From NCBI RefSeq assembly GCF_040419245.1, contig NZ_JAZHOH010000001.1, positions 3,782,001-3,846,000 of the forward strand: 64,000 nt of DNA, written 5' to 3'. Shown here piece by piece: positions 42,021 through 51,186 of the stretch; position 1 is the stretch's first letter; every line of letters begins with the position of its first letter. The position numbers and the translations under genes are program-made. This DNA comes from Ewingella sp. CoE-038-23. Lineage in GTDB: Bacteria; Pseudomonadota; Gammaproteobacteria; Enterobacterales; Enterobacteriaceae. The notes beneath the pieces are model-generated. The model was not told the origin of the DNA and did not search any database. It saw only the letters and a program-made list of their open reading frames with translations.

Positions 42021-43199
42021 TCAGCGGGTTACCCAACCTAGCGTGCGCCGGGTAAAGGCGTCGCGTAAAGGTGTAATGCCTTCCATCGCCATCAGGCCGA
42101 GATTGCGCCCGACCATCAAGGGAACATAGCGATTGGCGAAAAGGTGGATCAGGCCGTCAGTCACGCCGACCGTCGCCTGCTGGTCTGGCTGGCGGCGTTG
42201 CTGATAGCCGCTCAACACTCGGTAGCTACCAATGTCTTTGCCGGCCAGATGCGCCGTCGCCACGGTTTCGGCTAAGGTCATGACGTCACGCAGGCCAAGG
42301 TTGAAGCCCTGACCCGCTATCGGATGCAGGGTTTGCGAGGCGTTGCCTACCAGCGCCAGTCGATGGCTAATATGGCTGTTGGCGGTCTGCAATTGCAGCG
42401 GATAGCTGAATCGCTTGCCCGCCTGCTGCATTTTACCCAAGCGCCAGCCAAAGGCTTTCTGTAGCTCGGCGAGGAATTTCTCTTCGCTCCAGCTATCAAT
42501 GTCAGCCTGCGCCTCGCGCGGGTGGCACCAGACCAAAGAGCTGCGCCCTTTCGACATCGGCAGCAGCGCCAGCGGGCCGTGCTCGGTAAAACGCTCAAAA
42601 GCCCGGCCGCGATGAGGTTCGCCAGTGACGACGTTGGCGATCACCGCAATTTGGCCGTAATCCTCGCGCTGCCAGCGAATGTTGCAGGCTTTGCCGAGCA
42701 TGGAGTGAGAGCCGTCTGCCGCCACCAGCAGCTTGCCGTCGAGCACGTCGCCGTTGTCGAGCGTCACGCTGGCGCCGTCAGCCGTGCGCTGCACGTCGGT
42801 GACTTTCGCCGGGCAGTGCAGCGTCACGCCGGGAGCCTCTTGCAGCTTGGCAAACAGGCGTTGGCCCACGCCGTGCAGTTCAACCACCTGCCCCAGCGCT
42901 TCTACGCCGTAGTGCCCGGCATTGAGATTCACAAAGGCCGCATGGCCGCGATCGCTAACATGAATGTCGCTGATTGGCGTGGCGATATCGGATAAGACAG
43001 ACCACAGCCCGATGCGCGCCAGCTGCTGGCAGGTGCCTTGGGCCAGCGCGATGGATCTGGCGTCAAACCCCGGATGACCATTGCCACCCAGCGAAGAAGC
43101 CTCAATCAGATGCACCGGCAGTTGGCCATGAGTCAGCGCGGAGATGGCCAGTGCCAGCGTGGCGCCGGTCATCCCGCCGCCAACAATAATAATGCTCAT
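42021..43199 (-). CDS. ubiH: 2-octaprenyl-6-methoxyphenol hydroxylase UbiH
   Basis: 392 residues, the E. coli length. FAD monooxygenase of ubiquinone synthesis (C1 hydroxylation). Motifs are IIIVGGGMTGATLALAI, LLVAADGSHS and LVGNASQTLHPIAGQGFNLG; the Asn in VGNA replaces the usual Asp, as in E. coli UbiH. It starts one base after the pepP stop, so the genes are tightly coupled. Confidence 0.97.
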   Translation of the reverse strand: MSIIIVGGGMTGATLALAISALTHGQLPVHLIEASSLGGNGHPGFDARSIALAQGTCQQLARIGLWSVLSDIATPISDIHVSDRGHAAFVNLNAGHYGVEALGQVVELHGVGQRLFAKLQEAPGVTLHCPAKVTDVQRTADGASVTLDNGDVLDGKLLVAADGSHSMLGKACNIRWQREDYGQIAVIANVVTGEPHRGRAFERFTEHGPLALLPMSKGRSSLVWCHPREAQADIDSWSEEKFLAELQKAFGWRLGKMQQAGKRFSYPLQLQTANSHISHRLALVGNASQTLHPIAGQGFNLGLRDVMTLAETVATAHLAGKDIGSYRVLSGYQQRRQPDQQATVGVTDGLIHLFANRYVPLMVGRNLGLMAMEGITPLRDAFTRRTLGWVTR

Positions 43200-43200
43200 A

Positions 43201-44517
43201 TTATTTACGGGCCGCCGCCATCAGGGCTTCAATGTCATCGGCCTCTTTCACCACGTCGCCGGTGAAGATTTCAATGCCGTCGGCGGTGATCAGGATGTCA
43301 TCTTCGATACGGATACCAATGCCGCGATACTGCTCAGGGACATCGGCGTCTGGCGCGATATACAGGCCCGGCTCGACGGTCAGGACCATGCCCGGCTCGA
43401 GAGTGCGGGTGCGCTCAGGGCTGCCGTAGTTGCCGACGTCATGCACATCCAGCCCCAGCCAGTGGGACAGGCCGTGCATAAAGAACGGGCGGTGCGCCTG
43501 CTCGCTATAAAGGGTGTCGACGTCGCCGTGCAGGATGCCGAGCTTGACCAAACCTTCCAGCATCACACGGACGGCGGCTTCGTTGGCTTCTTGGATGCTG
43601 CTGCCCGGACGTAACACTTCCAGCGCTTTGTATTCTGAAGCCAGCACGATGTCATAGATTTCGCGCTGCGCTTTGCTGAACTTGCCGCTAACCGGGAAGG
43701 TGCGGGTGATATCACCTGCGTAGCCTTGGAACTCACAGCCCGCGTCAATCAGCACTAAGTCGCCGTCGCGCAGCTGGGATTCATTTTCGGTGTAGTGCAG
43801 GATGCAGCCGTTTTCGCCGCTGCCAACGATAGTGTTATAGGAAGGGAAACGCGCGCCGTGGCGGTTAAATTCGTGATGAATTTCGCCTTCAAGGTGGTAT
43901 TCAAACAGGCCAGCGCGGCATTTTTCCATGGCGCGAGTATGGGCCATGGCGGTGATTTCACCGGCGCGGCGCATCACGGCAATCTCTTCCGGCGATTTGA
44001 ACAGGCGCATTTCATGCACGATAGGACGCCAGTCGATGACGGTATCCGGCGCACTCAGGCTCTGGCGTGAGCCTTTGCGCAGCTTGTCCATAGCGCGATT
44101 GACGATCTCGTCAGCATAGGCATATTCGCCCTGCGCGTGATACAGCGCGTCAAGACCGTTAAAGAGAAGATGAAGTTGCGTGTTGATGTCATCAAACGGC
44201 AGTGCGCGGTCGATGCCCAACTTAGCGGGTGCCGCGTCCTGACCCAGACGGCGACCGAACCAGATCTCAGCAGTCAAATCACGCACGCGGTTAAACAGCA
44301 CGCTGTGGTTGTGATTCTCATCGCTTTTCACCAGCACCAGCGCGGCTTCCGGCTCGTTAAACCCGGTGAGATACCAGAAGTCACTGTTTTGACGGAAAGG
44401 ATAATCACTGTCAGCACTGCGCAATGCTTCTGGGGCAGCGAAGATAATTGCCGCGCTGCCCGGTGCCATCTTGGCTAACAGAGCCTGACGGCGATTTTCG
44501 AATTCCTGCTGAGTCAT
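43201..44517 (-). CDS. pepP: Xaa-Pro aminopeptidase (aminopeptidase P)
   Basis: 438 residues from ATG 44517, with GGAG eight bases upstream; a GTG one codon earlier is also possible. It is a dimanganese pita-bread enzyme removing N-terminal residues before proline. Metal ligands are visible in order: LIDAG (Asp), YAGDITRTFP (Asp), HGLSHWLGLDVHD (His), LTVEPGLYI (Glu) and RIEDDILIT (Glu). It lies between ygfB (upstream) and ubiH, the conserved order. Confidence 0.97.
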   Translation of the reverse strand: MTQQEFENRRQALLAKMAPGSAAIIFAAPEALRSADSDYPFRQNSDFWYLTGFNEPEAALVLVKSDENHNHSVLFNRVRDLTAEIWFGRRLGQDAAPAKLGIDRALPFDDINTQLHLLFNGLDALYHAQGEYAYADEIVNRAMDKLRKGSRQSLSAPDTVIDWRPIVHEMRLFKSPEEIAVMRRAGEITAMAHTRAMEKCRAGLFEYHLEGEIHHEFNRHGARFPSYNTIVGSGENGCILHYTENESQLRDGDLVLIDAGCEFQGYAGDITRTFPVSGKFSKAQREIYDIVLASEYKALEVLRPGSSIQEANEAAVRVMLEGLVKLGILHGDVDTLYSEQAHRPFFMHGLSHWLGLDVHDVGNYGSPERTRTLEPGMVLTVEPGLYIAPDADVPEQYRGIGIRIEDDILITADGIEIFTGDVVKEADDIEALMAAARK

Positions 44518-44562
44518 CACTTCATCTCCCGAAACGGTTTTAATTTATTGTTATATGACTAA

Positions 44563-45135
44563 TTAGTGCAGCGTGCGCGGGCTTTCCGGTGCCAGCGGGT
44601 GGCTGTGACCAAATTCGCCGAAGCATAAGATAGCCGCCACGCGAACGTATTCGACCACCTCTTCCAAAGAAGAAGCCAGCTGCTCTTGGTCTTCATCTTC
44701 TTCATAACCGAGCTGGGCAATGCTGCGCAGGTCGTCAATGGCTTCGCCCACTTCGCCTTTCACTTTGGCGAGCTTCGGCTGCATCATGCCCAGACCCAGC
44801 AAGAAGTGATTTACCCAACCAGCTAAGGCGTCAGCGCGTTCGAAAATGTGCTTTTCGTCGTCCGGCATTAACATGTTGAATTCAAAACTGTCATCTTCCA
44901 GCGTGTCAGCCGTGGCTTTACGCAGCTGTTGCAGCAGGTCCGCTAGCGTGTGGGGGAAGGCCATGCCTTCATTGGTCAGGTCATGCACCAGCGTCAGCCA
45001 GCTGCCGTCACGATTACCGCCGCACAGCAGGCCGCTGATAAGTCCGTGCATTTCCGCCGCGGTCAGCGCGACAGATTGCTGTTTCAGCGCGTGATCCAAC
45101 GAATCATAAGTAGGATAAGTATTCTCAATAGACAT
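44563..45135 (-). CDS. ygfB: UPF0149 family protein YgfB
   Basis: 190 residues (E. coli 192), cytoplasmic, acidic. The family features [16 protein letters not shown], the FxxMLPDD-like FNMLMPDDE and [11 protein letters not shown] are present. The molecular role in E. coli is unclear; in Pseudomonas the homologue dampens ampD-linked regulation. First gene of ygfB-pepP-ubiH-ubiI and divergent from zapA. Confidence 0.95.
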   Translation of the reverse strand: MSIENTYPTYDSLDHALKQQSVALTAAEMHGLISGLLCGGNRDGSWLTLVHDLTNEGMAFPHTLADLLQQLRKATADTLEDDSFEFNMLMPDDEKHIFERADALAGWVNHFLLGLGMMQPKLAKVKGEVGEAIDDLRSIAQLGYEEDEDQEQLASSLEEVVEYVRVAAILCFGEFGHSHPLAPESPRTLH

Positions 45136-45395
45136 GCGTATTCGCCATCGTTGGTCGGTTAAGTTCGTGTTATGCTACCACCAAGGTCAGTCGTAGTACC
45201 AGATTAGCAGACCAGCGAATGGCAGTTGTTGAGCCTCTCTTTGGCCGGCAAATGCACTGGACAAACATCCAGCAATCAGTTCGTCATGGGGTTGTAACCT
45301 GGTATTGAGATAGTTATAGTGAGGCCGCTTCCAACGACCTGTACGAGTTACAGTGCTTGTGTTGGCGCGGCGTTCAAAGAAGGCAGGAAGGTGGC

Positions 45396-45725
45396 ATGTC
45401 TGCACAACCGGTAGATATTCAAATTTTTGGCCGCTCGTTAAGAGTGAATTGTCCGCCAGAACAACAAGAAGCATTGAACATGGCTGCTGAGGATCTTAAT
45501 CAGCGGTTGCAAGATCTTAAAGTTCGCACTAGAGTCACCAATACAGAGCAGTTAGTTTTCATCGCGGCACTGAATGTGTGTCACGAACTTGCTCAAGAAC
45601 GGTTGAAAACCCGTGACTATGCCTCCAATATGGAACAACGTATTCGGATGCTGCAACAAACCATCGAGCAAGCTTTGCTCGAACAAGGTAAGATATCGGA
45701 ACGCGAAGGGGCTCCTTTCGAATAA
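45396..45725 (+). CDS. zapA: Cell division protein ZapA
   Basis: 109 residues, the E. coli length, from ATG 45396 (AGGAAGG upstream); a GTG/TTG-type extension to 45357 is unlikely. ZapA bundles FtsZ filaments and recruits ZapB to the Z-ring. The N-terminal [17 protein letters not shown] segment and the C-terminal coiled coil with [19 protein letters not shown] are near identical to E. coli. It is followed by 6S RNA. Confidence 0.97.
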   Translation: MSAQPVDIQIFGRSLRVNCPPEQQEALNMAAEDLNQRLQDLKVRTRVTNTEQLVFIAALNVCHELAQERLKTRDYASNMEQRIRMLQQTIEQALLEQGKISEREGAPFE

Positions 45726-45788
45726 GTTCGATGACTCATACTAAGTTGTTGATTTGCTCGTCACAGGCAGTCAGCAATGAGTAAAAAA

Positions 45789-45973
45789 ATTTCTCTGAGA
45801 TGTTCGCCAGCGGGCCCGTCCCCTGAGCCGATAATTAGTACCAACAGAATGTGATGATCCGTAATCGGTGCGCATGCTCGGTCCGTCCGAGAAGCCTAAA
45901 GATTGCGACAGCACGTTCACCTTGAACCATGGGTTCAAGGGTTACAGCCTGCGACGGCATCTCGGAGATTCCC
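45789..45973 (+). ncRNA. ssrS: 6S RNA
   Basis: 185 nt. It starts ATTTCTCTGAGATGTTCGC and ends CATCTCGGAGATTCCC, closely matching E. coli 6S RNA (184 nt). The closing stem CTCTGAGATG/CATCTCGGAG pairs, and the central GCATGCTCGGTCCGTCCGAGAAGCC and GGTTCAAGGGTTACAGCC blocks are conserved (each quoted in part). It binds sigma-70 RNA polymerase and accumulates in stationary phase. The zapA-ssrS-fau order is conserved. Confidence 0.97.
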
Positions 45974-46011
45974 CTTTCTAGCCGGTACACCCCATTTTGG
46001 TTGTTGTATCT

Positions 46012-46608
46012 ATGTCGAACACTCCCCAGCACGCATCAATCCGCCAACAAATTCGCACTGAAGTCCGTCAACGCAGAAACAATCTCACGTCCGAACAGCA
46101 AAGTCTTTTTGCGCTTCAAGCCGCAGATCGCGTGGTGACACATTCGCGTATTCAAGGTGCCAGTACGATTTCGGTGTTTCTCTCTTTTGATGGCGAATTG
46201 GATACCGCGCCGCTGATTCAGCGACTGTGGGCAGATGGCAAACAGCTCTGCCTGCCGGTGCTGCACCCTTTCACACCCGGCAACTTACTTTTTCTGCGCT
46301 ATGACCCCGACACCACTCTGGTACGCAATAAGCTGAAGATCCTCGAGCCGGCCCTCGACGCCACGCAGATTGTGCCTTTATCCGAATTGGACATTATCCT
46401 TACGCCGCTGGTCGCCTTTGATAGCCACGGGCAGCGTTTAGGCATGGGCGGCGGCTTCTACGACCGCACGTTGGAAAATTGGCAGGACGGCGGTCCCTAT
46501 CCCATCGGGCTGGCGCACGATTGCCAGCAGGTCGACAACCTGCCGGTAGAGCATTGGGACGTGCCTCTGCCTGAAGTGATCACCCCTGGCAAAGTGTGGC
46601 AGTGGTAA
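46012..46608 (+). CDS. fau: 5-formyltetrahydrofolate cyclo-ligase (YgfA)
   Basis: 198 residues from ATG 46012; E. coli YgfA (182) starts later, so the exact start is uncertain. It recycles 5-formyl-THF to 5,10-methenyl-THF with ATP. Motifs are the N-terminal basic IRQQIRTEVRQRRNNL, the ISVFLSFDGELDT strand, LTPLVAFDSHGQRLGMGGGFYDRTL and the closing VITPGKVWQW. It is cotranscribed with 6S RNA in E. coli. Functionally it complements the glycine cleavage operon upstream, since 5-formyl-THF arises there. Confidence 0.95.
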   Translation: MSNTPQHASIRQQIRTEVRQRRNNLTSEQQSLFALQAADRVVTHSRIQGASTISVFLSFDGELDTAPLIQRLWADGKQLCLPVLHPFTPGNLLFLRYDPDTTLVRNKLKILEPALDATQIVPLSELDIILTPLVAFDSHGQRLGMGGGFYDRTLENWQDGGPYPIGLAHDCQQVDNLPVEHWDVPLPEVITPGKVWQW

Positions 46609-46909
46609 GCCTCGTCTAATCCCGCGGTTTAACCTTCATCTTTTCGCCCCCTCCCCCTGGTTCTAACCCTTTATGTTCTCCTTATGTATGCAATAAGTTC
46701 AGTATGTTGTAACTAAGCTAGTATTTTGTACATTACCGAAGTCACATGAAAACTTTAATTTATTGATATTAATGTTTTTTTAGACTTGTACAGAGCGTTA
46801 CACGCCGAAACCAATCACTCACGGACAACGCGGTTCGACACGCCTATTATTCTTCCATCGGCCCCGCAGTGGGGTAGACACTTAAACCGAAATTCTTGAG
46901 GAATTAAAC
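46609..46909. promoter_or_regulatory. asr promoter region (301 bp)
   Basis: No gene. It contains AT-rich promoter DNA upstream of asr and the possible RstA site listed separately. Confidence 0.6.
46789..46802 (+). promoter_or_regulatory. Candidate RstA box upstream of asr
   Basis: TACAGAGCGTTACA keeps the TACA and GTTACA halves of the E. coli RstA consensus TACATNTNGTTACA with the same spacing; two inner Ts are replaced by G. It lies about 108 bp before the asr start. RstA controls asr in E. coli. Confidence 0.45.
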
Positions 46910-47341
46910 ATGAAAAAAGTATTAGCTCTGGTTGTTGCCGCTGCAATGGGTCTGTCTTCTGTAGCTTTCGCTGCTGACACTACTGCTGCACCAGCTCCTG
47001 CTGCTGCGCCAGCTGCAACTACCGCTGCTCCAGCGGCTGCTGCTCCAGCTGCAAAAGCACCAACTAAGCATGCTGTTAAGCATAAGAAAGCACACAAGAA
47101 AGCTGCCCAGAAAGCCCAGGCTGCTAAGAAACACAAAAAAGCGAAGAAAGCCGCACCAGCTCAGAAAGCCCAGGCTGCTAAAAAGCACGTAAAACACGCT
47201 AAAAAAGCTGCTCCAGCACAGAAAGCTCAGGCTGCTAAAAAGCACGTGAAACATGCTAAAAAAGCTGCTCCAGCACAGAAAGCTCAGGCTGCTAAAAAAC
47301 ACGTGAAACATGCTAAAAAAGCTGCTCCAGCAGCTAAATAA
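46910..47341 (+). CDS. asr: Acid shock protein Asr
   Basis: 143 residues (E. coli 102). Signal peptide [21 protein letters not shown] is followed by an Ala/Pro/Thr spacer and a lysine-rich body. Three exact-period 19-residue repeats ([19 protein letters not shown]) and one degenerate 18-residue unit account for the extra length. Asr is a periplasmic, intrinsically disordered basic protein induced by acid, thought to protect periplasmic proteins. GAGGA precedes the start. It sits between fau and serA rather than at the E. coli asr locus. Confidence 0.95.
   Translation: MKKVLALVVAAAMGLSSVAFAADTTAAPAPAAAPAATTAAPAAAAPAAKAPTKHAVKHKKAHKKAAQKAQAAKKHKKAKKAAPAQKAQAAKKHVKHAKKAAPAQKAQAAKKHVKHAKKAAPAQKAQAAKKHVKHAKKAAPAAK
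47162..47332 (+). repeat. Three tandem 57-bp repeats within asr
   Basis: Units start at 47162, 47219 and 47276, each 57 bp (19 codons), nearly identical in DNA. This suggests recent slippage or unequal crossing-over and strain-level length variation. Confidence 0.9.
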
Positions 47342-47393
47342 GTAAGAAGTCTTGGTGAGAGTATTCACTCACTGTTAGTAAGACTGATTATTC

Positions 47394-47420
47394 AACACCC
47401 GGTTCGCCGGGTGTTTTTTT
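47394..47420 (+). terminator. Terminator after asr
   Basis: AACACCCGG-TTCG-CCGGGTGTT followed by seven Ts, about 50 bases past the asr stop. It may be partly read through into ydgU. Confidence 0.9.
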
Positions 47421-47449
47421 CTCTGGTTTACTATCTTGAGGGGCTGATA

Positions 47450-47548
47450 ATGATGCTGCGCCGCTACCTTTTTGAAATCACACTCAGTTCTTTGATCCTC
47501 TGCGGTCTAATCACCCTCTCCTTCCTGATGCAGTTCGAAGTGCTCTAA
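47450..47548 (+). CDS. ydgU: Small membrane protein YdgU
   Basis: 32 residues: an N-terminal MMLRRYLFE, one membrane helix (ITLSSLILCGLITLSFL) and a short tail. GAGGGG lies six bases before the ATG. E. coli YdgU (27 residues, MGRYRFEFI..LILCALITARF) is encoded directly downstream of asr and aligns across RRYLFE and LILCGLIT. Position and sequence together make the call good despite the size. Its function is unknown; the E. coli protein is a detected stress-associated small membrane protein. Confidence 0.8.
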   Translation: MMLRRYLFEITLSSLILCGLITLSFLMQFEVL

Positions 47549-47614
47549 TACTCAGCTTTCGCTTTTCCCGCAATTCCCCTCTCTCCAAACCCAAAACTCG
47601 CCAAATTTTAGACA

Positions 47615-47638
47615 TAAAAAAACCGCCTTGCGGCGGCT
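47615..47638 (-). terminator. Terminator after serA
   Basis: On the minus strand CCGCC-GCAA-GGCGG runs into TTTTTTT, about 25 bases after the serA stop. Confidence 0.9.
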
Positions 47639-47663
47639 TTGTTATTCATTTCAGCCAATCAAA

Positions 47664-48902
47664 TCAGTACAAAAGACGCGCGCGAATGGTGCCTGGAATG
47701 GCCTTCATCAGCTGAAGCGCAGTCGATAGCGTCGCGGTATCGGTTTCAACATCGATAACCACGTAGCCAATCTGTGGGCTGGTCTGCAAGTACTGCGCGG
47801 CAATGTTGATACCCTGCTCGGCGAAGATCTGGTTGATGCTGGTCAGCACGCCCGGACGGTTTTCATGGATATGCAGCAAACGGCTGACGTTTGCGCCATG
47901 TGCTGGCAGAGAGGCTTCTGGGAAGTTAACGGCTGACAGGGTGGAACCATTGTCAGAGTATTTCGCCAGTTTGCCCGCCACTTCCAGGCCGATACCTTCC
48001 TGCGCTTCCATGGTTGAACCACCGATGTGCGGAGTCAGGATCACGTTATCAAACTCGCACAGCGGAGACTCGAACGGGTCGCTGTTGGTGGCTGGTTCTT
48101 CCGGGAAAACGTCGATAGCCGCGCCGGACAGATGCTTGCTGCGCAGAGCGTCGCACAGCGCCGGAATGTCAATCACCGTGCCGCGCGAGGCGTTAATCAG
48201 CAGTGCGCCCGGCTTCATCTGTGCCAGTTGATCGGCACCGATCATATCTTTGGTGTTCAGGGTTTCTGGTACGTGCAGCGTGACGACGTCGCTGGTTTGC
48301 AGCAGTTCGTTCAGGCTGGCGATCTGTTGCGCATTGCCCAGTGGCAGTTTGCTTTCGATATCGTAGAAGAAGACGCGCATCCCCAGCCCTTCGGCCAGAA
48401 TACCCAGCTGTGTACCGATATGGCCGTAACCAATGATACCCAGACGCTTACCGCGCGCTTCAAACGATCCGACGGCCAGTTTGTGCCACACGCCGCGGTG
48501 TGCTTTGGCGTTGGCAGCCGGAATACCGCGCATCATCAGCAGCATTTCGCCCAGCACCATTTCAGCCACTGAGCGAGTGTTAGAGAACGGCGCGTTGAAG
48601 ACCGGAATACCGCGCTTAGTGGCTGCATTCAGGTCAACCTGGTTGGTCCCGATGCAGAAACAGCCTACGGCAACCAGCTTTTCAGCAGCGGCGAATACTT
48701 CTTCAGTCAGTTGAGTACGCGATCGGAGTCCAACAAAGTGCGCATCACGGATCGACTCTTTCAGCGATTCGTTATCTAAAGCACCTTTGTGAAATTCAAT
48801 ATTGGTGTAACCCGCGGCGCGGAGTGTATCAACCGCACTTTGGTGGACGCCTTCCACTAACAAAAATTTAATCTTGTCTTTCTCAAGTGATACTTTTGCC
48901 AT
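47664..48902 (-). CDS. serA: D-3-phosphoglycerate dehydrogenase
   Basis: 412 residues (E. coli 410). First enzyme of serine synthesis, inhibited by L-serine. NAD-binding motif GIIGYGHIGTQLG, catalytic arginine in NASRGTVID, FPEEP glutamate and TPHIGGSTMEAQ histidine are all present. The C-terminal ACT domain (LLHIHENRPGVLTSINQIF) binds serine. The product feeds the glycine cleavage system encoded 9 kb away through GlyA. Confidence 0.97.
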   Translation of the reverse strand: MAKVSLEKDKIKFLLVEGVHQSAVDTLRAAGYTNIEFHKGALDNESLKESIRDAHFVGLRSRTQLTEEVFAAAEKLVAVGCFCIGTNQVDLNAATKRGIPVFNAPFSNTRSVAEMVLGEMLLMMRGIPAANAKAHRGVWHKLAVGSFEARGKRLGIIGYGHIGTQLGILAEGLGMRVFFYDIESKLPLGNAQQIASLNELLQTSDVVTLHVPETLNTKDMIGADQLAQMKPGALLINASRGTVIDIPALCDALRSKHLSGAAIDVFPEEPATNSDPFESPLCEFDNVILTPHIGGSTMEAQEGIGLEVAGKLAKYSDNGSTLSAVNFPEASLPAHGANVSRLLHIHENRPGVLTSINQIFAEQGINIAAQYLQTSPQIGYVVIDVETDTATLSTALQLMKAIPGTIRARLLY

Positions 48903-49296
48903 TTCCCGACCCTATTTGTTCTGACTGATTATTCTGACTGACGACGTGTGCAACCGATGGTGTTTTTAAAGCTGACGTGGCGGCCGTGAGGCAGCAACAT
49001 AGCCAACATAACAAAAAATTCGCCATCATCAATACAAACGATTGCCTCGTGGCTAGCAGAAGCCTCAGTCAGCCGAGGGCTTTACAGAATTTAATGCTGA
49101 GGAAGAAATTTGCAGCCGGATGTTACCGAGGTATGGGGCAGGAATGTGACATAAGTCACCAAATTCGGCCTTGCGAAGAAAAGATGATTCAGGCGGTAAA
49201 TTATCATCTTCATAACATTGCATTATGACCGCAGCATGACTGGCTGCGACGAAACTCGCGCAGCCAGATCTTCTACTTATCGCTCAGGCAGTCAGA
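48903..49296. other. 394-bp serA upstream region
   Basis: No convincing gene. A short frame at 48977-49228 has no ribosome site or homology. The region carries the serA promoter, a CRP-like site and an 8-bp inverted repeat AAGATGAT/ATCATCTT (49181-49188 and 49203-49210). Confidence 0.6.
49145..49160 (-). promoter_or_regulatory. Candidate CRP site upstream of serA
   Basis: TGTGA-CATAAG-TCACC matches the TGTGA-N6-TCACA consensus at nine of ten fixed bases. Its centre is about 250 bp before the serA start. CRP with Lrp is known to activate E. coli serA, though from nearer sites. Confidence 0.45.
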
Positions 49297-49959
49297 TCAC
49301 TTGAGCGTGACGGTTTTGACCCCGTCTGCGGTGCCGACCAGCGCGATATCTGCGCCGCGGTTAGCAAACAGACCGACGGTAACCACGCCCGCGATGCTGT
49401 TGATCTTATTTTCCAGCGCGATGGCATCGAGAATCGACAAGTTGTGCACGTCCAGAATCACATTGCCATTATCAGTGATCACATTTTGGCGATACTCTGG
49501 CAGGCCGCCCAGCTTGACCAATTCGCGCGCCACGTAAGAACGCGCCATCGGGATCACTTCGACCGGCAGTGGGAATTTGCCCAACACGTCGACCTGTTTG
49601 GACGCGTCAACGATACAAACAAACTTCTTACTGATCGCTGCGATAATCTTTTCACGCGTCAGTGCCGCACCGCCGCCTTTGATCATCTGCATCTGATGGT
49701 TAATTTCATCAGCACCGTCAACGTACACCGCCAGTTCATCCACTTCGTTGCTATCGAAAACGTGGATGCCCAAGCTTTTGAGTTTCGCGGTGGAGGCGTC
49801 TGAGCTGGAAACCGCGCCTTCGATTTGATGTTTGATGGAGCCTAATGCGTCAATAAAATGGGCGGCGGTAGAGCCGGTGCCAACGCCAACAATGGTGCCT
49901 GGAGTCACGTAATCAAGCGCGGCCCAACCAACTGCTTTCTTTAATTCTTCCTGAGTCAT
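49297..49959 (-). CDS. rpiA: Ribose-5-phosphate isomerase A
   Basis: 220 residues from ATG 49959 (E. coli 219); the adjacent ATG 49962 is equally possible. It interconverts ribose 5-phosphate and ribulose 5-phosphate. Motifs are [31 protein letters not shown] and [11 protein letters not shown] with the catalytic glutamate. Divergent from argP as in E. coli. Confidence 0.97.
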   Translation of the reverse strand: MTQEELKKAVGWAALDYVTPGTIVGVGTGSTAAHFIDALGSIKHQIEGAVSSSDASTAKLKSLGIHVFDSNEVDELAVYVDGADEINHQMQMIKGGGAALTREKIIAAISKKFVCIVDASKQVDVLGKFPLPVEVIPMARSYVARELVKLGGLPEYRQNVITDNGNVILDVHNLSILDAIALENKINSIAGVVTVGLFANRGADIALVGTADGVKTVTLK

Positions 49960-50195
49960 CATGGCTTCTCTGCTGTTTTGCATACGGGGAACGACGCCAA
50001 TGATTATAAAGCATGTCCCCGCAAATTGGGCAGTCGCCTTCCGAGCCAGATCACACTTATATAAGTCGGCAGGGCAAGTTATGGCGCAGCGTCGGCTGGC
50101 AATAACTTGCGGGGAGAGCCGTTTTAGTCCACCCCAAATGCGCTAAATCTGTGGCATAGTGTTTGAATAAATTAAATCCAAGGGACAGAACTCCG

Positions 50196-51098
50196 ATGAA
50201 ACGCCCAGACTATAGAACGCTTCAGGCGCTGGACGCTGTGATCCGCGAGCGCGGTTTTGAGCGCGCCGCGCAGAAGCTTTGCATCACTCAATCGGCGGTA
50301 TCTCAACGTATCAAGCAGCTCGAGAATTTGTTCGGCCAGCCTCTGCTGGTCAGAACCGTACCGCCGCGCCCGACTGAGCAAGGGCAAAAATTGCTGGCGC
50401 TGTTACATCAGGTGGAACTGCTGGAGGAGGAGTGGCTGGGCAATGACAGCGGCACCGACAGCAATGACACGCCGCTGCTGCTGTCGCTGGCGGTCAACGC
50501 CGACAGTCTGGCGACCTGGCTGCTGCCCGCGCTGAAATCCGTGCTGGTCGACTCGCCCATTCGCCTGAACTTGCAGGTGGAAGACGAAACCCGCACCCAA
50601 GAGCGCCTGCGTCGCGGCGAAGTGGTGGGCGCAGTGAGTATTCAACCGCAGCCTTTACCGAGCTGTCTGGTAGACCAACTGGGCGCGCTGGACTATCTGT
50701 TTGTCGCCTCCAAGCCCTTTGCCGATCGCTATTTCCCCAACGGCGTGACCCGCTCGGCGCTGCTCAAAGCTCCGGCCGTGGCCTTTGACCATCTCGACGA
50801 TATGCATCAAGCCTTCTTGCAGCAGAACTTCGATTTATCGCCGGGCAGCGTGCCGTGCCACATCGTTAACTCGTCAGAAGCCTTTGTGCAGCTGGCTCGT
50901 CAGGGAACCACCTGCTGTATGATCCCACATCTGCAAATCGAGAAAGAGCTGGAAAGCGGCGAACTGATCGACCTGACGCCGGGCCTGTTCCAGCGCCGGA
51001 TGCTGTTCTGGCACCGTTTCGCGCCAGAAAGCCGCATGATGCGTAAAGTCACTGACGCCCTGCTGGCCCACGGCCGTCAGGTGCTGCGTCAGGATTGA
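50196..51098 (+). CDS. argP: LysR-type regulator ArgP (IciA)
   Basis: 300 residues from ATG 50196 (E. coli 297). The N-terminal helix-turn-helix ([19 protein letters not shown]) and [10 protein letters not shown] linker are typical LysR. It activates argO with arginine and represses it with lysine, and also acts on lysine biosynthetic and other genes. The target argO lies 1 kb downstream on the opposite strand, the E. coli arrangement. Divergent from rpiA. Confidence 0.96.
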   Translation: MKRPDYRTLQALDAVIRERGFERAAQKLCITQSAVSQRIKQLENLFGQPLLVRTVPPRPTEQGQKLLALLHQVELLEEEWLGNDSGTDSNDTPLLLSLAVNADSLATWLLPALKSVLVDSPIRLNLQVEDETRTQERLRRGEVVGAVSIQPQPLPSCLVDQLGALDYLFVASKPFADRYFPNGVTRSALLKAPAVAFDHLDDMHQAFLQQNFDLSPGSVPCHIVNSSEAFVQLARQGTTCCMIPHLQIEKELESGELIDLTPGLFQRRMLFWHRFAPESRMMRKVTDALLAHGRQVLRQD

Positions 51099-51114
51099 TT
51101 GGCATTCTAGCCAA

Positions 51115-51140
51115 TAAAAAACCCGCCGAGGCGGGTTTTT
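51115..51140 (+). terminator. Terminator after argP
   Basis: AAAAAACCCGCC-GA-GGCGGGTTTTT, a short strong hairpin with A and T runs on both sides between convergent argP and yggE. Confidence 0.92.
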
Positions 51141-51186
51141 CTTTTTAAGCATTAAACTTAAATAATCAGCTTAAGCAATCAACGAC

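Noticed and set aside
48977..49228. 83-codon frame in the serA-rpiA gap
   Set aside because: No Shine-Dalgarno, no domain and odd composition; it lies over the serA promoter and the CRP-like site.
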